Origin: Pannonibacter phragmitetus_B
Lineage (GTDB): Bacteria; Pseudomonadota; Alphaproteobacteria; Rhizobiales; Stappiaceae
NCBI RefSeq assembly: GCF_050510895.1
Contig: NZ_JBNINT010000001.1
Coordinates: 1,426,001 to 1,490,000 of the forward strand
DNA length: 64,000 nucleotides
Direction of reading: 5' to 3'
Part shown: positions 10,352-19,108 of the stretch, one piece after another
Layout of the letters: each line of letters starts with the position of its first letter
Numbering within the stretch: position 1 is the stretch's first letter
Program-made: the position numbers and the translations under genes
Notes under the pieces: generated by a model
Databases searched by the model: none
What the model was told of the DNA's origin: nothing
The model's input: the letters and a program-made list of their open reading frames with translations, nothing else

Positions 10352-10888
10352 ATGCCCCTCTATCAGATCAATGCCGCTCTTGGCACAGCCAGCATGTCGA
10401 TCAGCCAGGTGATCCAGCAAGCCAATTCAGGCAATGCCGGGCCGACACCTGTCATCAATCCGAACCCCAATCCGAATTATCTTTGGGTCAATCAGTTCGG
10501 CCGTCAGACGATCGACGCAACGCAAAATCCGTCGTCTACGGCCGCCATTGGGCTGATTACCTGCGCTTCGGTGGTGATGGTCTCGGCCAACCCGAATGAT
10601 CCGCCGGTCGCTTCTGTTTTTCACGCCAATGCAGGCGTTGTCTCGGCAGCGGACCTGAATCAGATGCGCCTGGCCATCACGCAAAATCCCAACCACCTGC
10701 CGGCCTGGGGCGACCTAATGGTCGTCTATGCGGTCACGCAGCCCTGGGATCAGGGCTATACGGACGCCATCAACGTGATGACGGGCCTTGGTATCCCGGC
10801 AAACCGGATTGCCTGGCTTGCCCAGATCCCGATCGGATGCTTCGGCATCAACTCGATCGGGCAGGTGGGCGTGCCGGGTGCTGCGTGA
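10352..10888 (+). CDS. Hypothetical protein, unrecognised
   Basis: I do not recognise this 178-residue protein. The start at ATG 10352 is favoured by an AAGGA seven bases upstream. The protein is rich in Asn, Pro, Ala and Gln, has no charged clusters and no evident signal peptide or transmembrane helix. The stretch TPVINPNPNPNYLW is a low-complexity Pro-Asn segment. A second part (SAADLNQMRLAITQNPNHLP) looks helical. Only two Cys are present. It sits alone between tyrS (divergent) and the terminator of glnA (convergent). It might be a secreted or surface-associated protein exported by a non-classical route, but nothing in the sequence proves that. The good ribosome site and sustained codon bias support it as a real gene. 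Confidence 0.6.
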   Translation: MPLYQINAALGTASMSISQVIQQANSGNAGPTPVINPNPNPNYLWVNQFGRQTIDATQNPSSTAAIGLITCASVVMVSANPNDPPVASVFHANAGVVSAADLNQMRLAITQNPNHLPAWGDLMVVYAVTQPWDQGYTDAINVMTGLGIPANRIAWLAQIPIGCFGINSIGQVGVPGAA

Positions 10889-10911
10889 CTGGCACTGGAA
10901 GCCTGAAACAA

Positions 10912-10938
10912 GAAAGCCGGGCGCAAGGCCCGGCTTTC
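10912..10938. terminator. Intrinsic terminator between the hypothetical gene and glnA
   Basis: An 11-base inverted repeat, GAAAGCCGGGC / GCCCGGCTTTC, has loop GCAAG. On the minus strand it directly follows glnA. The flanks are A-rich on the left, which gives a short U-tract for the glnA transcript. Confidence 0.8.
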
Positions 10939-10959
10939 CGTATCTGCTGCCTGAAAGGC

Positions 10960-12369
10960 TTATGCAGAGTAGTACATGTCGAACTCGACCGGATGCGGGG
11001 TCATTTCGTAGCGCATGTTCTCTTCCATCTTCAGCTCGATGTAGCTGTCGATGAAGTCGTCGTCGAACACGCCGCCAGCCTTGAGGAACTCGCGGTCGGC
11101 GTCCAGCGACTGCAGGGCTTCGCGCAGCGAGGCACAGACGGTCGGGATCTCGGCCAGCTCTTCCGGCGGCAGGTCGTACAGGTTCTTGTCCATGGCGTCG
11201 CCCGGATGGATCTTGTTCTTGATGCCATCGAGACCGGCCATCAGCTGCGCAGCGAAGGCGAGGTAGGGGTTCGCGGTCGGGTCCGGGAAGCGGACTTCGA
11301 TGCGCTTTGCCTTCGGCGAAGAGGTGTACGGGATGCGGCAGGATGCCGAACGGTTGCCCGAGGAGTAGGCGAGCAGAACCGGAGCTTCATAGCCCGGGAC
11401 CAGACGCTTGTAGGAGTTGGTCGACGGGTTGGTGAAGGCGTTCAGGGCCTTGGCGTGCTTCAGGATGCCGCCGATGTAGTACAGGCACATCTCGCTGAGG
11501 TCAGCATAGAGGTTGCCAGCGAACAGCGGCTTGCCATCGCGCCAGATGGACTGGTGGCAGTGCATGCCCGAACCGTTGTCACCGAAGATCGGCTTCGGCA
11601 TGAAGGTTGCGGTCTTGCCATAGGCGTTTGCGACCTGGTGAACCACATACTTGTAGATCTGCATGTGGTCGGCGCAAACGGTCATGGTGTTGAACTTCAC
11701 GCCCAGCTCGTGCTGTGCGGCAGCCACTTCGTGGTGGTGCTTTTCAACGGACACGCCCATCTCGGCCATAACGGTCAGCATCTCGGAACGCATGTCCTGG
11801 CAGCTGTCGATCGGCGGGACCGGGAAGTAGCCGCCCTTGACGCGCGGACGGTGGCCGAGGTTGCCGGCTTCGTACTCGGTGTCGAGGTTGCTCGGCAGCT
11901 CGTTGCTGTCCAGCTTGAAGCCCGTGTTGTACGGCTCGGAAGCGAAACGCACGTCGTCGAAGATGAAGAATTCAGCTTCCGGGCCAAAGAAGATGGTGTC
12001 GCCGAAGCCGCCGGTCTTGACGTAGGCTTCTGCCTTCTTGGCGATGGAGCGCGGATCGCGGTTGTAGGTCTCGCCGGTGCGCGGGTCGACGATGTCACAC
12101 AGGATGACGAGGGTCGGCTGTGCAAAGAACGGGTCGATGTGGGCCGAGGACGGATCCAGGACCAGCGTCATGTCGGAGGCGTCGATTGCCTTCCAGCCGG
12201 CGATGGAGGAGCCGTCGAAGGCAACGCCTTCGGCAAACATGTCTTCGTCAACGAGGCCAACGTCCATGGTGACGTGCTGCAGCTTGCCGCGCGGGTCGGT
12301 GAAGCGCAGGTCGACGAACTTGATGTCCTTGTCCTTGATTTCCTTAAGGATATCAGCAGCGGTGGTCAT
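10960..12369 (-). CDS. glnA: Glutamine synthetase type I
   Basis: This 469-residue dodecameric enzyme makes glutamine from glutamate, ammonium and ATP, and is the main entry of ammonium in nitrogen-poor cells. Signature segments are FDGSSIAGW near the N-terminus, the metal and ATP region NGSGMHCHQS, and the substrate segment NRSASCRIP. The adenylylation site is present as Tyr in KNLYDLPPEE, so GlnE control is expected. It is downstream of glnB on the same strand with a 130-base gap, forming the classical glnBA operon behind the sigma54 promoter at 12941-12956. Confidence 0.98.
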   Translation of the reverse strand: MTTAADILKEIKDKDIKFVDLRFTDPRGKLQHVTMDVGLVDEDMFAEGVAFDGSSIAGWKAIDASDMTLVLDPSSAHIDPFFAQPTLVILCDIVDPRTGETYNRDPRSIAKKAEAYVKTGGFGDTIFFGPEAEFFIFDDVRFASEPYNTGFKLDSNELPSNLDTEYEAGNLGHRPRVKGGYFPVPPIDSCQDMRSEMLTVMAEMGVSVEKHHHEVAAAQHELGVKFNTMTVCADHMQIYKYVVHQVANAYGKTATFMPKPIFGDNGSGMHCHQSIWRDGKPLFAGNLYADLSEMCLYYIGGILKHAKALNAFTNPSTNSYKRLVPGYEAPVLLAYSSGNRSASCRIPYTSSPKAKRIEVRFPDPTANPYLAFAAQLMAGLDGIKNKIHPGDAMDKNLYDLPPEELAEIPTVCASLREALQSLDADREFLKAGGVFDDDFIDSYIELKMEENMRYEMTPHPVEFDMYYSA

Positions 12370-12501
12370 TATTCACTTCCCTATGTGTTCTGTTTTCACG
12401 TGGGCTTTTCTCGCAGCCTGAGTGCCTGCGCCTGTGGCGCAGCGGCCTTGCGGATGCGAAACTTGGGAGCGGGAAATTCCCGCGAAACGGATTGAAAGGC
12501 T

Positions 12502-12840
12502 TCAGATGGCGTCCACGCCGGACTCGCCGGTACGGATGCGGACTGCTTCCTCGATATTGGAGACGAAGATCTTGCCATCGCCGATGCGCCCGGTTTGGGC
12601 AGCATTGCGAATCGCGTCGACGGCTTTCTCCACCATCTCGTCGGCGAGGACGATCTCCACCTTTACCTTCGGCAGGAAATCGACGACATATTCTGCGCCG
12701 CGATACAGTTCGGTGTGTCCCTTCTGCCGGCCGAAGCCCTTGGCTTCGGTCACGGTGATACCCTGAAGACCCACTTCCTGCAGCGCTTCCTTCACCTCGT
12801 CGAGCTTGAAGGGTTTGATGATCGCCTCGATCTTTTTCAT
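12502..12840 (-). CDS. glnB: Nitrogen regulatory protein PII
   Basis: PII is a 112-residue trimeric sensor of 2-oxoglutarate, ATP/ADP and nitrogen status that acts on GlnE and NtrB. The start is ATG 12840 (MKKIEAIIKPFKLDEV), with GGAGAG about 12 bases upstream. The T-loop Tyr51 that GlnD uridylylates is present in GHTELYRGAEY. The C-terminal signature DGKIFVSNIEEAVRIRTGE is intact. Its position directly before glnA argues for glnB rather than the amtB-linked glnK. Confidence 0.96.
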   Translation of the reverse strand: MKKIEAIIKPFKLDEVKEALQEVGLQGITVTEAKGFGRQKGHTELYRGAEYVVDFLPKVKVEIVLADEMVEKAVDAIRNAAQTGRIGDGKIFVSNIEEAVRIRTGESGVDAI

Positions 12841-13202
12841 CGTCTTGCGTCTCTCTCCGTTTCGGTGGCCATTGTCTGGCACGTTTCTGCGGCGGGGTCC
12901 GGATCGCGCGATCGGGGAGGCCCGTTGTTGCCTCCATCATTGCACGATGCGTGCCAACTTTTCTCATCACCCGAAAGCGCCAAAAAAGGGGCATTGCGGA
13001 CACTGTGGCCGATCCCGGCGGTTCCGCCAAGCTGATTTACTGCCTGTTTTTTGTCCAATGTGATGCCTAATTGTGCATCTGTCTGCTTTTCATGCTGATG
13101 CCGGTCTGGAAAGCGCGGATCGGCTGGTGTCAAAGGGGCTTGCGTGTGCGGCTTCTATTAGCAACTCTGACGCCCGTTTCAGAAGGTGTTTGGGGATATG
13201 TC
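12841..13202. other. Control region between divergent glnB and nnrE/nnrD
   Basis: This 360-base stretch holds no convincing gene. It contains the sigma54 promoter for glnBA (12941-12956). A loose dyad GATGC-N8-GCATC lies at 13062-13079 and might be an activator site. No NtrC enhancer matching TGCAC-N5-GTGCA is obvious. Confidence 0.6.
12941..12956 (-). promoter_or_regulatory. Sigma54 (-24/-12) promoter for glnB-glnA
   Basis: Read on the minus strand the site is TGGCACGCATCGTGCA. It matches the RpoN consensus TGGCACG-N4-TTGCA at all positions but one, and the -24 GG and -12 GC have the required ten-base spacing. It lies 100 bases upstream of the glnB start and points at it. Nitrogen control through NtrC is therefore expected. 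Confidence 0.85.
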
Positions 13203-14744
13203 ATGGTGCCGGGTGTCGAATTGCTCACTCCGCAGGAAATGCGCCGCGCAGATGCGTTGACGATCGAGGCGGGTACGCCGGGTCTCGAGCTGATGGAGCG
13301 CGCTGGTCGCGGTGTAGCCGATGCGGCGCGGGCCATGCTGGTGCCGGGGCAGGGAGTGCTGGTGCTCTGCGGGCCCGGAAACAACGGCGGTGATGGTTTC
13401 GTTGCTGCCCGGCTGCTGGCGCTTGAGGGTGTGCCGGTGATGCTGCTTCTTTGCGGGCCACCAGAACAGCTTTCTGGTGATGCCTGGAGTGCCTGGCGGC
13501 GCATGGGGGAAGAGGCCGCCGATGGCATCCGGTTTCTGGAGGCTGGCGCCAATCCCTTTCGCGACAGCCCAGGGGCAGATGCTCCGCTGGTGATTGATGC
13601 CCTTTTTGGTGCAGGCCTCTCCCGTCCTGTCGGTGGATATGAACTGGAACTGGTCAATGGTCTCAATGCCTCAGGCTTCCCGGTGCTGAGCGTCGATGTG
13701 CCGAGCGGACTTGATGGCGCGACGGGGGAGGTGAGGGGCGTTGCGGTCAAGGCTGTACGCACTGTCACCTTCTGCCGGCTGAAGCCAGGCCACCTGCTGT
13801 TGCCGGGGCGTGTTTTATGCGGTCATGTTGAGGTTTGCGATATCGGCATTGCCAATGAAACGGTTTTGAAGGCTGGCGGGCCAGGGTGCTGGCAGAACGG
13901 GCCGCAGGTCTGGGGTGCTCTTGTGCCGCGGCCGCGGGTGGATGGGCACAAGTTCTCCCGTGGCCATGCGGTGGCCGTCTCTGGTCCGGCTCACGCAACT
14001 GGTGCCATACGCCTATCAGCCATGGCGGCCTTGCGTTGCGGGGCAGGGCTTGTGACGGTCGCCTGCGAACCTTCGGCCACCATGATCCTGGCGAACCATC
14101 TGACCACCGTCATGCTGCATCCCTTGCGTGGGGAAGGCGCGCTGGCGGAGCTTCTGTCCGACAGCCGCATTACGGCGCTTGTCTATGGGCCAGGTGCCGG
14201 GCTGGGGGCGGATACCCAGGCTGCGGTGCTCGATCTTGCCGCGTCCGGCAAGGCGCTTGTGCTGGATGCCGACGCGCTTTCGAGTTTTGCAGGATCTGAG
14301 ACGTCCCTTTTCGTTACTGTTGAAAAGAGGCTGTATGGCGGCGCTCAGCCGCCGGTGCTGACGCCGCATGCCGGCGAGTTCGCCCGTCTTTTCCCGGACT
14401 TGCCGCCTCCGGTCTCGGGGCTCGGCAAGCTGGATGCCGCCCGTGCCGCAGCACAGCGCAGTTCCTCAGTCGTCATATACAAAGGCCCCGACACTGTGAT
14501 TGCCGCTCCGGACGGGCGTGCGGTCATCAACGCCAATGGCACAGCCTGGCTGGCAACGGCCGGCTCTGGCGATGTTCTGGCCGGAATCGTCACCGGGCTG
14601 CTGGCGCAGGGCGTACCTGCCTTTGAGGCTGCGGCCATGGGGGTGTGGATGCATGGCCGTGCGGCAGAGATTGCAGGGGCCGGACTGATCGCGGATGACC
14701 TTTTGCCGGCTCTCAAGGATGTGGTGCGGGAGCTTTCCGCGTAG
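13203..14744 (+). CDS. nnrD: Bifunctional NAD(P)HX epimerase / ADP-dependent dehydratase
   Basis: This 513-residue enzyme repairs hydrated NADH and NADPH: the N-terminal YjeF_N half epimerises S/R-NAD(P)HX and the C-terminal ribokinase-like half dehydrates the S form using ADP. The start ATG 13203 gives MVPGVELLTPQEMRRADA, typical of the family. The epimerase motif GPGNNGGDGFVAARLL and the segment VPSGLDGATGEV lie in the first 200 residues. The dehydratase nucleotide site is GPGAGLG and then ANGTAWLATAGSGDVLAGI, including the conserved Gly-Asp. The gene is divergent from glnB, a neighbourhood seen in related bacteria. The symbol nnrD stands for the fused nnrE-nnrD protein. Confidence 0.94.
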   Translation: MVPGVELLTPQEMRRADALTIEAGTPGLELMERAGRGVADAARAMLVPGQGVLVLCGPGNNGGDGFVAARLLALEGVPVMLLLCGPPEQLSGDAWSAWRRMGEEAADGIRFLEAGANPFRDSPGADAPLVIDALFGAGLSRPVGGYELELVNGLNASGFPVLSVDVPSGLDGATGEVRGVAVKAVRTVTFCRLKPGHLLLPGRVLCGHVEVCDIGIANETVLKAGGPGCWQNGPQVWGALVPRPRVDGHKFSRGHAVAVSGPAHATGAIRLSAMAALRCGAGLVTVACEPSATMILANHLTTVMLHPLRGEGALAELLSDSRITALVYGPGAGLGADTQAAVLDLAASGKALVLDADALSSFAGSETSLFVTVEKRLYGGAQPPVLTPHAGEFARLFPDLPPPVSGLGKLDAARAAAQRSSSVVIYKGPDTVIAAPDGRAVINANGTAWLATAGSGDVLAGIVTGLLAQGVPAFEAAAMGVWMHGRAAEIAGAGLIADDLLPALKDVVRELSA

Positions 14745-14944
14745 AAATGGCAGCAGCCGCCATTTTTGCTTTGATGCGGCAGGGACGGGTGCTATAGAGG
14801 CCCCGCCTTGGCTACGGGCGCTGTTGAGCGTTTTTTGCGGCAGGTAACGGCCTGCTGTGCGGAAAACGTTCCAGACTCAATGCCCCGTGCATGATCCTGC
14901 CGTTCCGGCTCGCAAGGCCTGACTGCATCATGTTCAGGGGCGTC

Positions 14945-15029
14945 GCGGGCGTGGTGGAACTGGTAGACACGCCAGATTTAGGTTCTGGTGGCGTAAGCCG
15001 TGGGGGTTCAAGTCCCTCCGCCCGCACCA
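14945..15029 (+). tRNA. tRNA-Leu (anticodon TAG)
   Basis: An 85-base cloverleaf with a long variable arm has acceptor arms GCGGGCG and CGCCCGC, discriminator A and an encoded CCA. The anticodon loop TTTAGGT between CCAGA and TCTGG gives TAG, which decodes CTN leucine codons. The T-arm contains GGTTCAAGTCC. Confidence 0.97.
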
Positions 15030-15196
15030 AGTCATGGGTCTTGAGGAGTGCCGGCCGCAGGCAGCCGATCTGGGCACCGGTCCAGAGATGAACTGGTCCA
15101 GAACGTAGCGGCCCCCTTTTAAAGAGGCCCGTCATGGGCTGATCGAAAACACGAAGATGGAACGCTGGTTCCATACCGAGGACGAAGCATACTACC

Positions 15197-16561
15197 ATGC
15201 AGGTGACCGAAACCCTTTCCGAGGGCCTCAAGCGCGAACTGAAAGTCGTTATTCCGGCGACCGAACTGGCGGCCAAGCTTGAAACGTACCTCGACGAACT
15301 GAAGTCCAAGGTGCGCATCAACGGCTTCCGTCCGGGCAAGGTCCCGGCCGCGCATCTGAAGCGCATGTACGGCCGTCAGGCCATGGCAGAGATCCTGAGC
15401 AACACGATTCAGGAAACCAGCCAGAAGGCCATTGAAGAGCGCAATGAGCGCCCGGCCCTGCAGCCCGAGATCGACCTGCCGGATAATGAGGCAGAGGCGA
15501 TCCTGGAAGGCAATGCCGACCTCGCCTTCAAGATGAGCTACGACCTGCTGCCGCAGTTCGACATCATCGACTTCTCCGGCATCGAGATCGAGCGTCCGGT
15601 TGTCGAGATTTCCGAAGAAGGCGTGATGGAGCAGGTCTCTGCGATCGCAGAGAGCAACCGTCCGTTCGAGAGCAAGGGCGAAGGCGCCGTTGCTGAAAAC
15701 GGCGACCGCGTCACCATGTCCTACCTGGGCAAGCTCGACGGCGTTCCCTTCGATGGCGGCGCTGACGAGAATGGCCAGCTGGTGCTCGGCTCCGGCCAGT
15801 TCATCCCCGGCTTCGAGGACGGCGTCCTCGGCATGAAGCAGGGTGAGGAAAAGGTCATCTCCGTGACCTTCCCGGAAGACTATCCGGCCGCTCAGCTCGC
15901 CGGCAAGGAAGTCACCTTCGACATCGTCCTGAAGGACGTTGCCGCCCCCGGTGACGTGAAGATCGACGAAGACTTCGCCAAGAGCCTCGGCCTTGAGTCG
16001 CTGGACAGCCTGAAGGGCATCATCCGCGGCCAGATCGAAAGCCAGTTCGGCGCCATGACCCGCCAGCGCATCAAGCGCCAGCTGCTGGACAAGATGGACG
16101 AGTCCTACTCGTTCGAACTGCCGTCCAAGCTGCTGGAGACCGAATTCCAGAACATCTGGAACCAGGTCGAGGCCGACATGAAGCGCAACGGCAAGACCTT
16201 CGAAGAGGAAGGCACCACGGAAGAGGCTGCCAAGGCCGACTACCGCAAGATTGCCGAGCGCCGCGTGCGCCTGGGTCTGGTGCTCTCCGAGATCGGCGAG
16301 AAGAACAAGATCGAAGTGACGGACGAGGAAGTCCAGCGCGCGCTCTATGACCGCGTGCGCCAGTTCCCCGGCCAGGAGCGTCAGGTGTTCGAGTTCTACA
16401 AGAGCAATCCGCAGGCTCTCGCCTCGCTGCGCGCTCCGATCTATGAGGAAAAGGTCGTCGACTTCATCCTCTCCCTCGCCAAGGTGACCGACAAGACCGT
16501 CACCAAGGAAGAGCTGGAGAAGCTCGTCGCCGAAGACGAGGACGAGGCTGCCTCGAACTGA
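15197..16561 (+). CDS. tig: Trigger factor
   Basis: This 454-residue ribosome-bound chaperone and peptidyl-prolyl isomerase meets nascent chains at the exit tunnel. The ribosome-docking signature is near the N-terminus (INGFRPGKVPAAHLKRMYG). The FKBP-like PPIase domain spans about residues 155-245 (GDRVTMSYLGKLDGVPFDGG and GFEDGVLGMKQGEEK). The rest is the helical substrate-binding C-terminal domain. The length is normal. It is followed by clpP and clpX, the standard tig-clpP-clpX-lon order. A strong hairpin at 16579-16619 separates it from clpP. Confidence 0.97.
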   Translation: MQVTETLSEGLKRELKVVIPATELAAKLETYLDELKSKVRINGFRPGKVPAAHLKRMYGRQAMAEILSNTIQETSQKAIEERNERPALQPEIDLPDNEAEAILEGNADLAFKMSYDLLPQFDIIDFSGIEIERPVVEISEEGVMEQVSAIAESNRPFESKGEGAVAENGDRVTMSYLGKLDGVPFDGGADENGQLVLGSGQFIPGFEDGVLGMKQGEEKVISVTFPEDYPAAQLAGKEVTFDIVLKDVAAPGDVKIDEDFAKSLGLESLDSLKGIIRGQIESQFGAMTRQRIKRQLLDKMDESYSFELPSKLLETEFQNIWNQVEADMKRNGKTFEEEGTTEEAAKADYRKIAERRVRLGLVLSEIGEKNKIEVTDEEVQRALYDRVRQFPGQERQVFEFYKSNPQALASLRAPIYEEKVVDFILSLAKVTDKTVTKEELEKLVAEDEDEAASN

Positions 16562-16578
16562 TCCCATAGGGACTTGGC

Positions 16579-16619
16579 GATGCGGCGTGAGGGCTTTAAC
16601 CTTGCCTTCACGCCGCATC
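16579..16619. terminator. Hairpin after tig, probable terminator
   Basis: A perfect 12-base inverted repeat, GATGCGGCGTGA / TCACGCCGCATC, surrounds a 17-base loop. It lies 17 bases after the tig stop. No T-tract follows, so termination may be partial or Rho-assisted. Confidence 0.6.
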
Positions 16620-16628
16620 TGCAACAGT

Positions 16629-16657
16629 CTTGAGTTGCTGGCGGCATCCCCTATGTA
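16629..16657 (+). promoter_or_regulatory. Candidate RpoH (heat-shock) promoter for clpP
   Basis: CTTGAG at 16629-16634 is separated by 17 bases from TATGTA at 16652-16657, with CCCC immediately before the -10. The pattern CTTGAR...CCCCTATGT closely resembles the sigma32 consensus. It lies 128 bases upstream of the clpP start. This is a consensus match only, with no transcript evidence. Confidence 0.55.
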
Positions 16658-16785
16658 TGGGTGTCGCTTTTTCGACTCAAAGGGCCGTGCAACGGTGCGG
16701 TGCCTGACTGACGAAGATGCGTTTCAACGCTGTCTGTCCGCGCCCCGGTGGCCTGCGGGCGGCAAAGCCAGAAGATGGATGAGGT

Positions 16786-17421
16786 ATGCAGGATCCTGTC
16801 GAATTCTACACGAACACGCTCGTGCCGATGGTCGTCGAGCAGACCAGCCGCGGCGAACGGGCCTTCGACATCTACTCGCGCCTCCTGAAGGAACGCATCA
16901 TTTTCCTCACCGGCCCGGTCGAGGATCATATGGCGACGCTGATCTGCGCGCAGCTGCTGTTCCTTGAGTCGGAAAACCCGACGAAGGAAATTTCAATCTA
17001 CATCAATTCGCCCGGCGGCCTCGTGACGGCTGGCCTTGCGATCTACGACACGATGCAGTTCATCCGGCCGGAAGTGTCGACGCTTTGCATCGGTCAGGCT
17101 GCATCCATGGGCTCGCTGCTGCTGGCAGCCGGCCACAAGGGGTCCCGCTTTGCGCTGCCGAACGCACGCGTCATGGTGCATCAGCCGTCTGGCGGGTTCC
17201 GTGGCCAGGCGTCCGACATCATGCTGCATGCGAAGGAAATCCTGAGCCTGAAGCGCCGCCTCAATGAAATTTACGTGAAGCACACGGGCCAGACCCTCGA
17301 CCAGGTGGAAGAGGCTCTGGAGCGCGATAACTTCATGACAGCCGATACTGCAAAGGAATTCGGCATCATCGACAATGTGATTGCGGACCGTAACAGCCTC
17401 GCTGGCGGCGAAAGCGCCTGA
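16786..17421 (+). CDS. clpP: ATP-dependent Clp protease proteolytic subunit
   Basis: This 211-residue serine protease forms the double-heptameric chamber that degrades substrates fed by ClpX or ClpA. The catalytic Ser107 is in GQAASMGSLLL and His132 is in RVMVHQPSGG; the Asp is in the C-terminal third. The segment INSPGGLVTAGLAIYD that lines the substrate channel is conserved. The start at ATG 16786 is supported by the usual N-terminal processing region preceding VPMVVEQTSRGERAFDIYSR. clpX follows after 227 bases, so the partner ATPase is adjacent. A probable heat-shock promoter lies upstream. Confidence 0.97.
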   Translation: MQDPVEFYTNTLVPMVVEQTSRGERAFDIYSRLLKERIIFLTGPVEDHMATLICAQLLFLESENPTKEISIYINSPGGLVTAGLAIYDTMQFIRPEVSTLCIGQAASMGSLLLAAGHKGSRFALPNARVMVHQPSGGFRGQASDIMLHAKEILSLKRRLNEIYVKHTGQTLDQVEEALERDNFMTADTAKEFGIIDNVIADRNSLAGGESA

Positions 17422-17648
17422 GGCAATTGAGGGCAGGGGAGCTTTGCCGGCTCCTCTTCCTTCAACAGGTCATTGTTTGGATGACCGGCTTAAACGAATG
17501 TTGATCTTTACGGGCGAAGCATGGAGCATGTTTGTTCGTAAAGGCCGGAAATGCGGTCTCGGACCGGAACCGGAGCGGCTGGACGGGCCTGCTTCGGGAG
17601 ACAGAAAGGGAGGGGCGTGCCCCTTCCGGAACCTGCGGGGTTGAATAG

Positions 17649-18914
17649 ATGACGAAGGCCAGCGGCAGCGACTCCAAGAATACGCTCTACTGCTCGTTCT
17701 GCGGCAAGAGCCAGCATGAAGTTCGCAAGCTGATCGCCGGTCCGACTGTTTTCATCTGCGATGAATGTGTCGAGCTGTGCATGGACATCATACGCGAGGA
17801 GAACAAGTCCTCGCTGGTGAAATCGCGCGACGGGATTCCGACGCCGCAAGAGATTCGCCGTGTCCTCGATGATTACGTGATCGGACAGAACAGCGCCAAG
17901 AAGGTGCTGTCCGTGGCTGTTCACAACCACTACAAGCGTCTGAATCACGCCAGCAAGAACAACGACGTCGAACTGGCCAAGTCCAACATCCTGCTTTGCG
18001 GCCCCACGGGCTGCGGCAAGACGCTGCTTGCCCAGACGCTCGCGCGTATCCTGGATGTGCCTTTCACCATGGCCGATGCCACAACGCTGACGGAAGCCGG
18101 CTATGTGGGTGAGGACGTTGAGAACATCATCCTCAAGCTGCTTCAGGCTGCCGACTACAATGTCGAGCGGGCGCAGCGCGGCATCGTCTACATCGACGAA
18201 GTGGACAAGATCAGCCGCAAGGCCGACAACCCGTCCATCACACGTGACGTGTCGGGTGAAGGCGTGCAGCAGGCTCTGCTGAAGATCATGGAAGGCACCG
18301 TGGCTTCCGTCCCGCCGCAAGGTGGCCGCAAGCATCCCCAGCAGGAGTTTCTGCAGGTGGATACGACGAACATCCTGTTCATCTGCGGCGGCGCCTTTGC
18401 CGGTCTCGACAAGATCATCTCCGACCGCGGCCGCAAGTCCACCATTGGCTTCAAGGCCAATGTGGTGGGCCCGGAAGACCGCCGGATCGGCGAGCTGTTC
18501 TCCGAGCTGGAGCCCGAGGATCTGCTGAAGTTCGGCCTGATTCCGGAGTTTGTCGGCCGTCTGCCGGTCATTGCGACGCTGGAAGACCTCGATGAGGAAG
18601 CGCTGGTGACGATCCTGACCGAGCCGAAGAATGCTCTGGTCAAGCAGTACCAGCGCCTGTTCGAGATGGAGAACGTGGAACTGACCTTCCACGATGAAGC
18701 CCTCAAGGCGATTGCCCGCCGCGCCATCGAGCGCAAGACGGGTGCCCGCGGGCTGCGCTCCATTCTTGAGGCGATCCTGCTCGACACCATGTACGAGCTG
18801 CCCGGCCTCAAAGGCGTCAAGGAAGTTGTCATCTCCCCCGAAGTGGTGGATGGCAAGGCCCGCCCGCTCTACATCTACGAGGACCGCGCCGAAACCACGG
18901 CAACGAGTGCCTGA
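17649..18914 (+). CDS. clpX: ATP-dependent Clp protease ATP-binding subunit ClpX
   Basis: This 421-residue AAA+ unfoldase delivers tagged proteins to ClpP. The N-terminal C4 zinc-binding domain is visible as YCSFCGKS with ICDECVELC. The Walker A motif is GPTGCGKTLLAQ, the Walker B is IVYIDEVDKI, and a sensor and pore-loop region follows (EGTVASVPPQGGRKHPQQEF). The C-terminal small domain has the ARKTGARGLRS-type sensor 2 segment (ERKTGARGLRSI). The length and domain order are standard. It lies between clpP and lon. Confidence 0.98.
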   Translation: MTKASGSDSKNTLYCSFCGKSQHEVRKLIAGPTVFICDECVELCMDIIREENKSSLVKSRDGIPTPQEIRRVLDDYVIGQNSAKKVLSVAVHNHYKRLNHASKNNDVELAKSNILLCGPTGCGKTLLAQTLARILDVPFTMADATTLTEAGYVGEDVENIILKLLQAADYNVERAQRGIVYIDEVDKISRKADNPSITRDVSGEGVQQALLKIMEGTVASVPPQGGRKHPQQEFLQVDTTNILFICGGAFAGLDKIISDRGRKSTIGFKANVVGPEDRRIGELFSELEPEDLLKFGLIPEFVGRLPVIATLEDLDEEALVTILTEPKNALVKQYQRLFEMENVELTFHDEALKAIARRAIERKTGARGLRSILEAILLDTMYELPGLKGVKEVVISPEVVDGKARPLYIYEDRAETTATSA

Positions 18915-18944
18915 GCCTTCCGGCCTTGTGTTCACACAGTTCTG

Positions 18945-18968
18945 AAATGCCGCCTCCGGGCGGCATTT
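18945..18968 (+). terminator. Intrinsic terminator after clpX
   Basis: A ten-base inverted repeat, AAATGCCGCC / GGCGGCATTT, has loop TCCG and is followed by CTGTTTCC. Confidence 0.8.
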
Positions 18969-19077
18969 CTGTTTCCTCCGGGGCGCAGAATCGCGGTTTT
19001 CACACGCGTCTGGCGGGTAAGCTCAGGCTGCGGCCCGGTCGTCAACAGGCAAGCTGAAGGGATATTGCTGCCTTGCC

Positions 19078-19108
19078 TTGACACCCATGGTGCGGGTGTC
19101 CACCTAAT
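19078..19108 (+). promoter_or_regulatory. Candidate lon promoter containing a perfect dyad
   Basis: TTGACA at 19078-19083 is followed 19 bases later by CCTAAT. A perfect seven-base inverted repeat, GACACCC-N7-GGGTGTC (19080-19100), overlaps the -35 and fills the spacer, an arrangement that suits a repressor operator. The -10 is weak and the start of transcription is not known. Confidence 0.4.

Noticed and set aside
12877..12890. A + strand TGGCACG...TGC site resembling a sigma54 promoter pointing at nnrE/nnrD
   Set aside because: The GG and GC elements are nine rather than ten bases apart, and spacing is strict for sigma54. The minus-strand site at 12941-12956 is correct.
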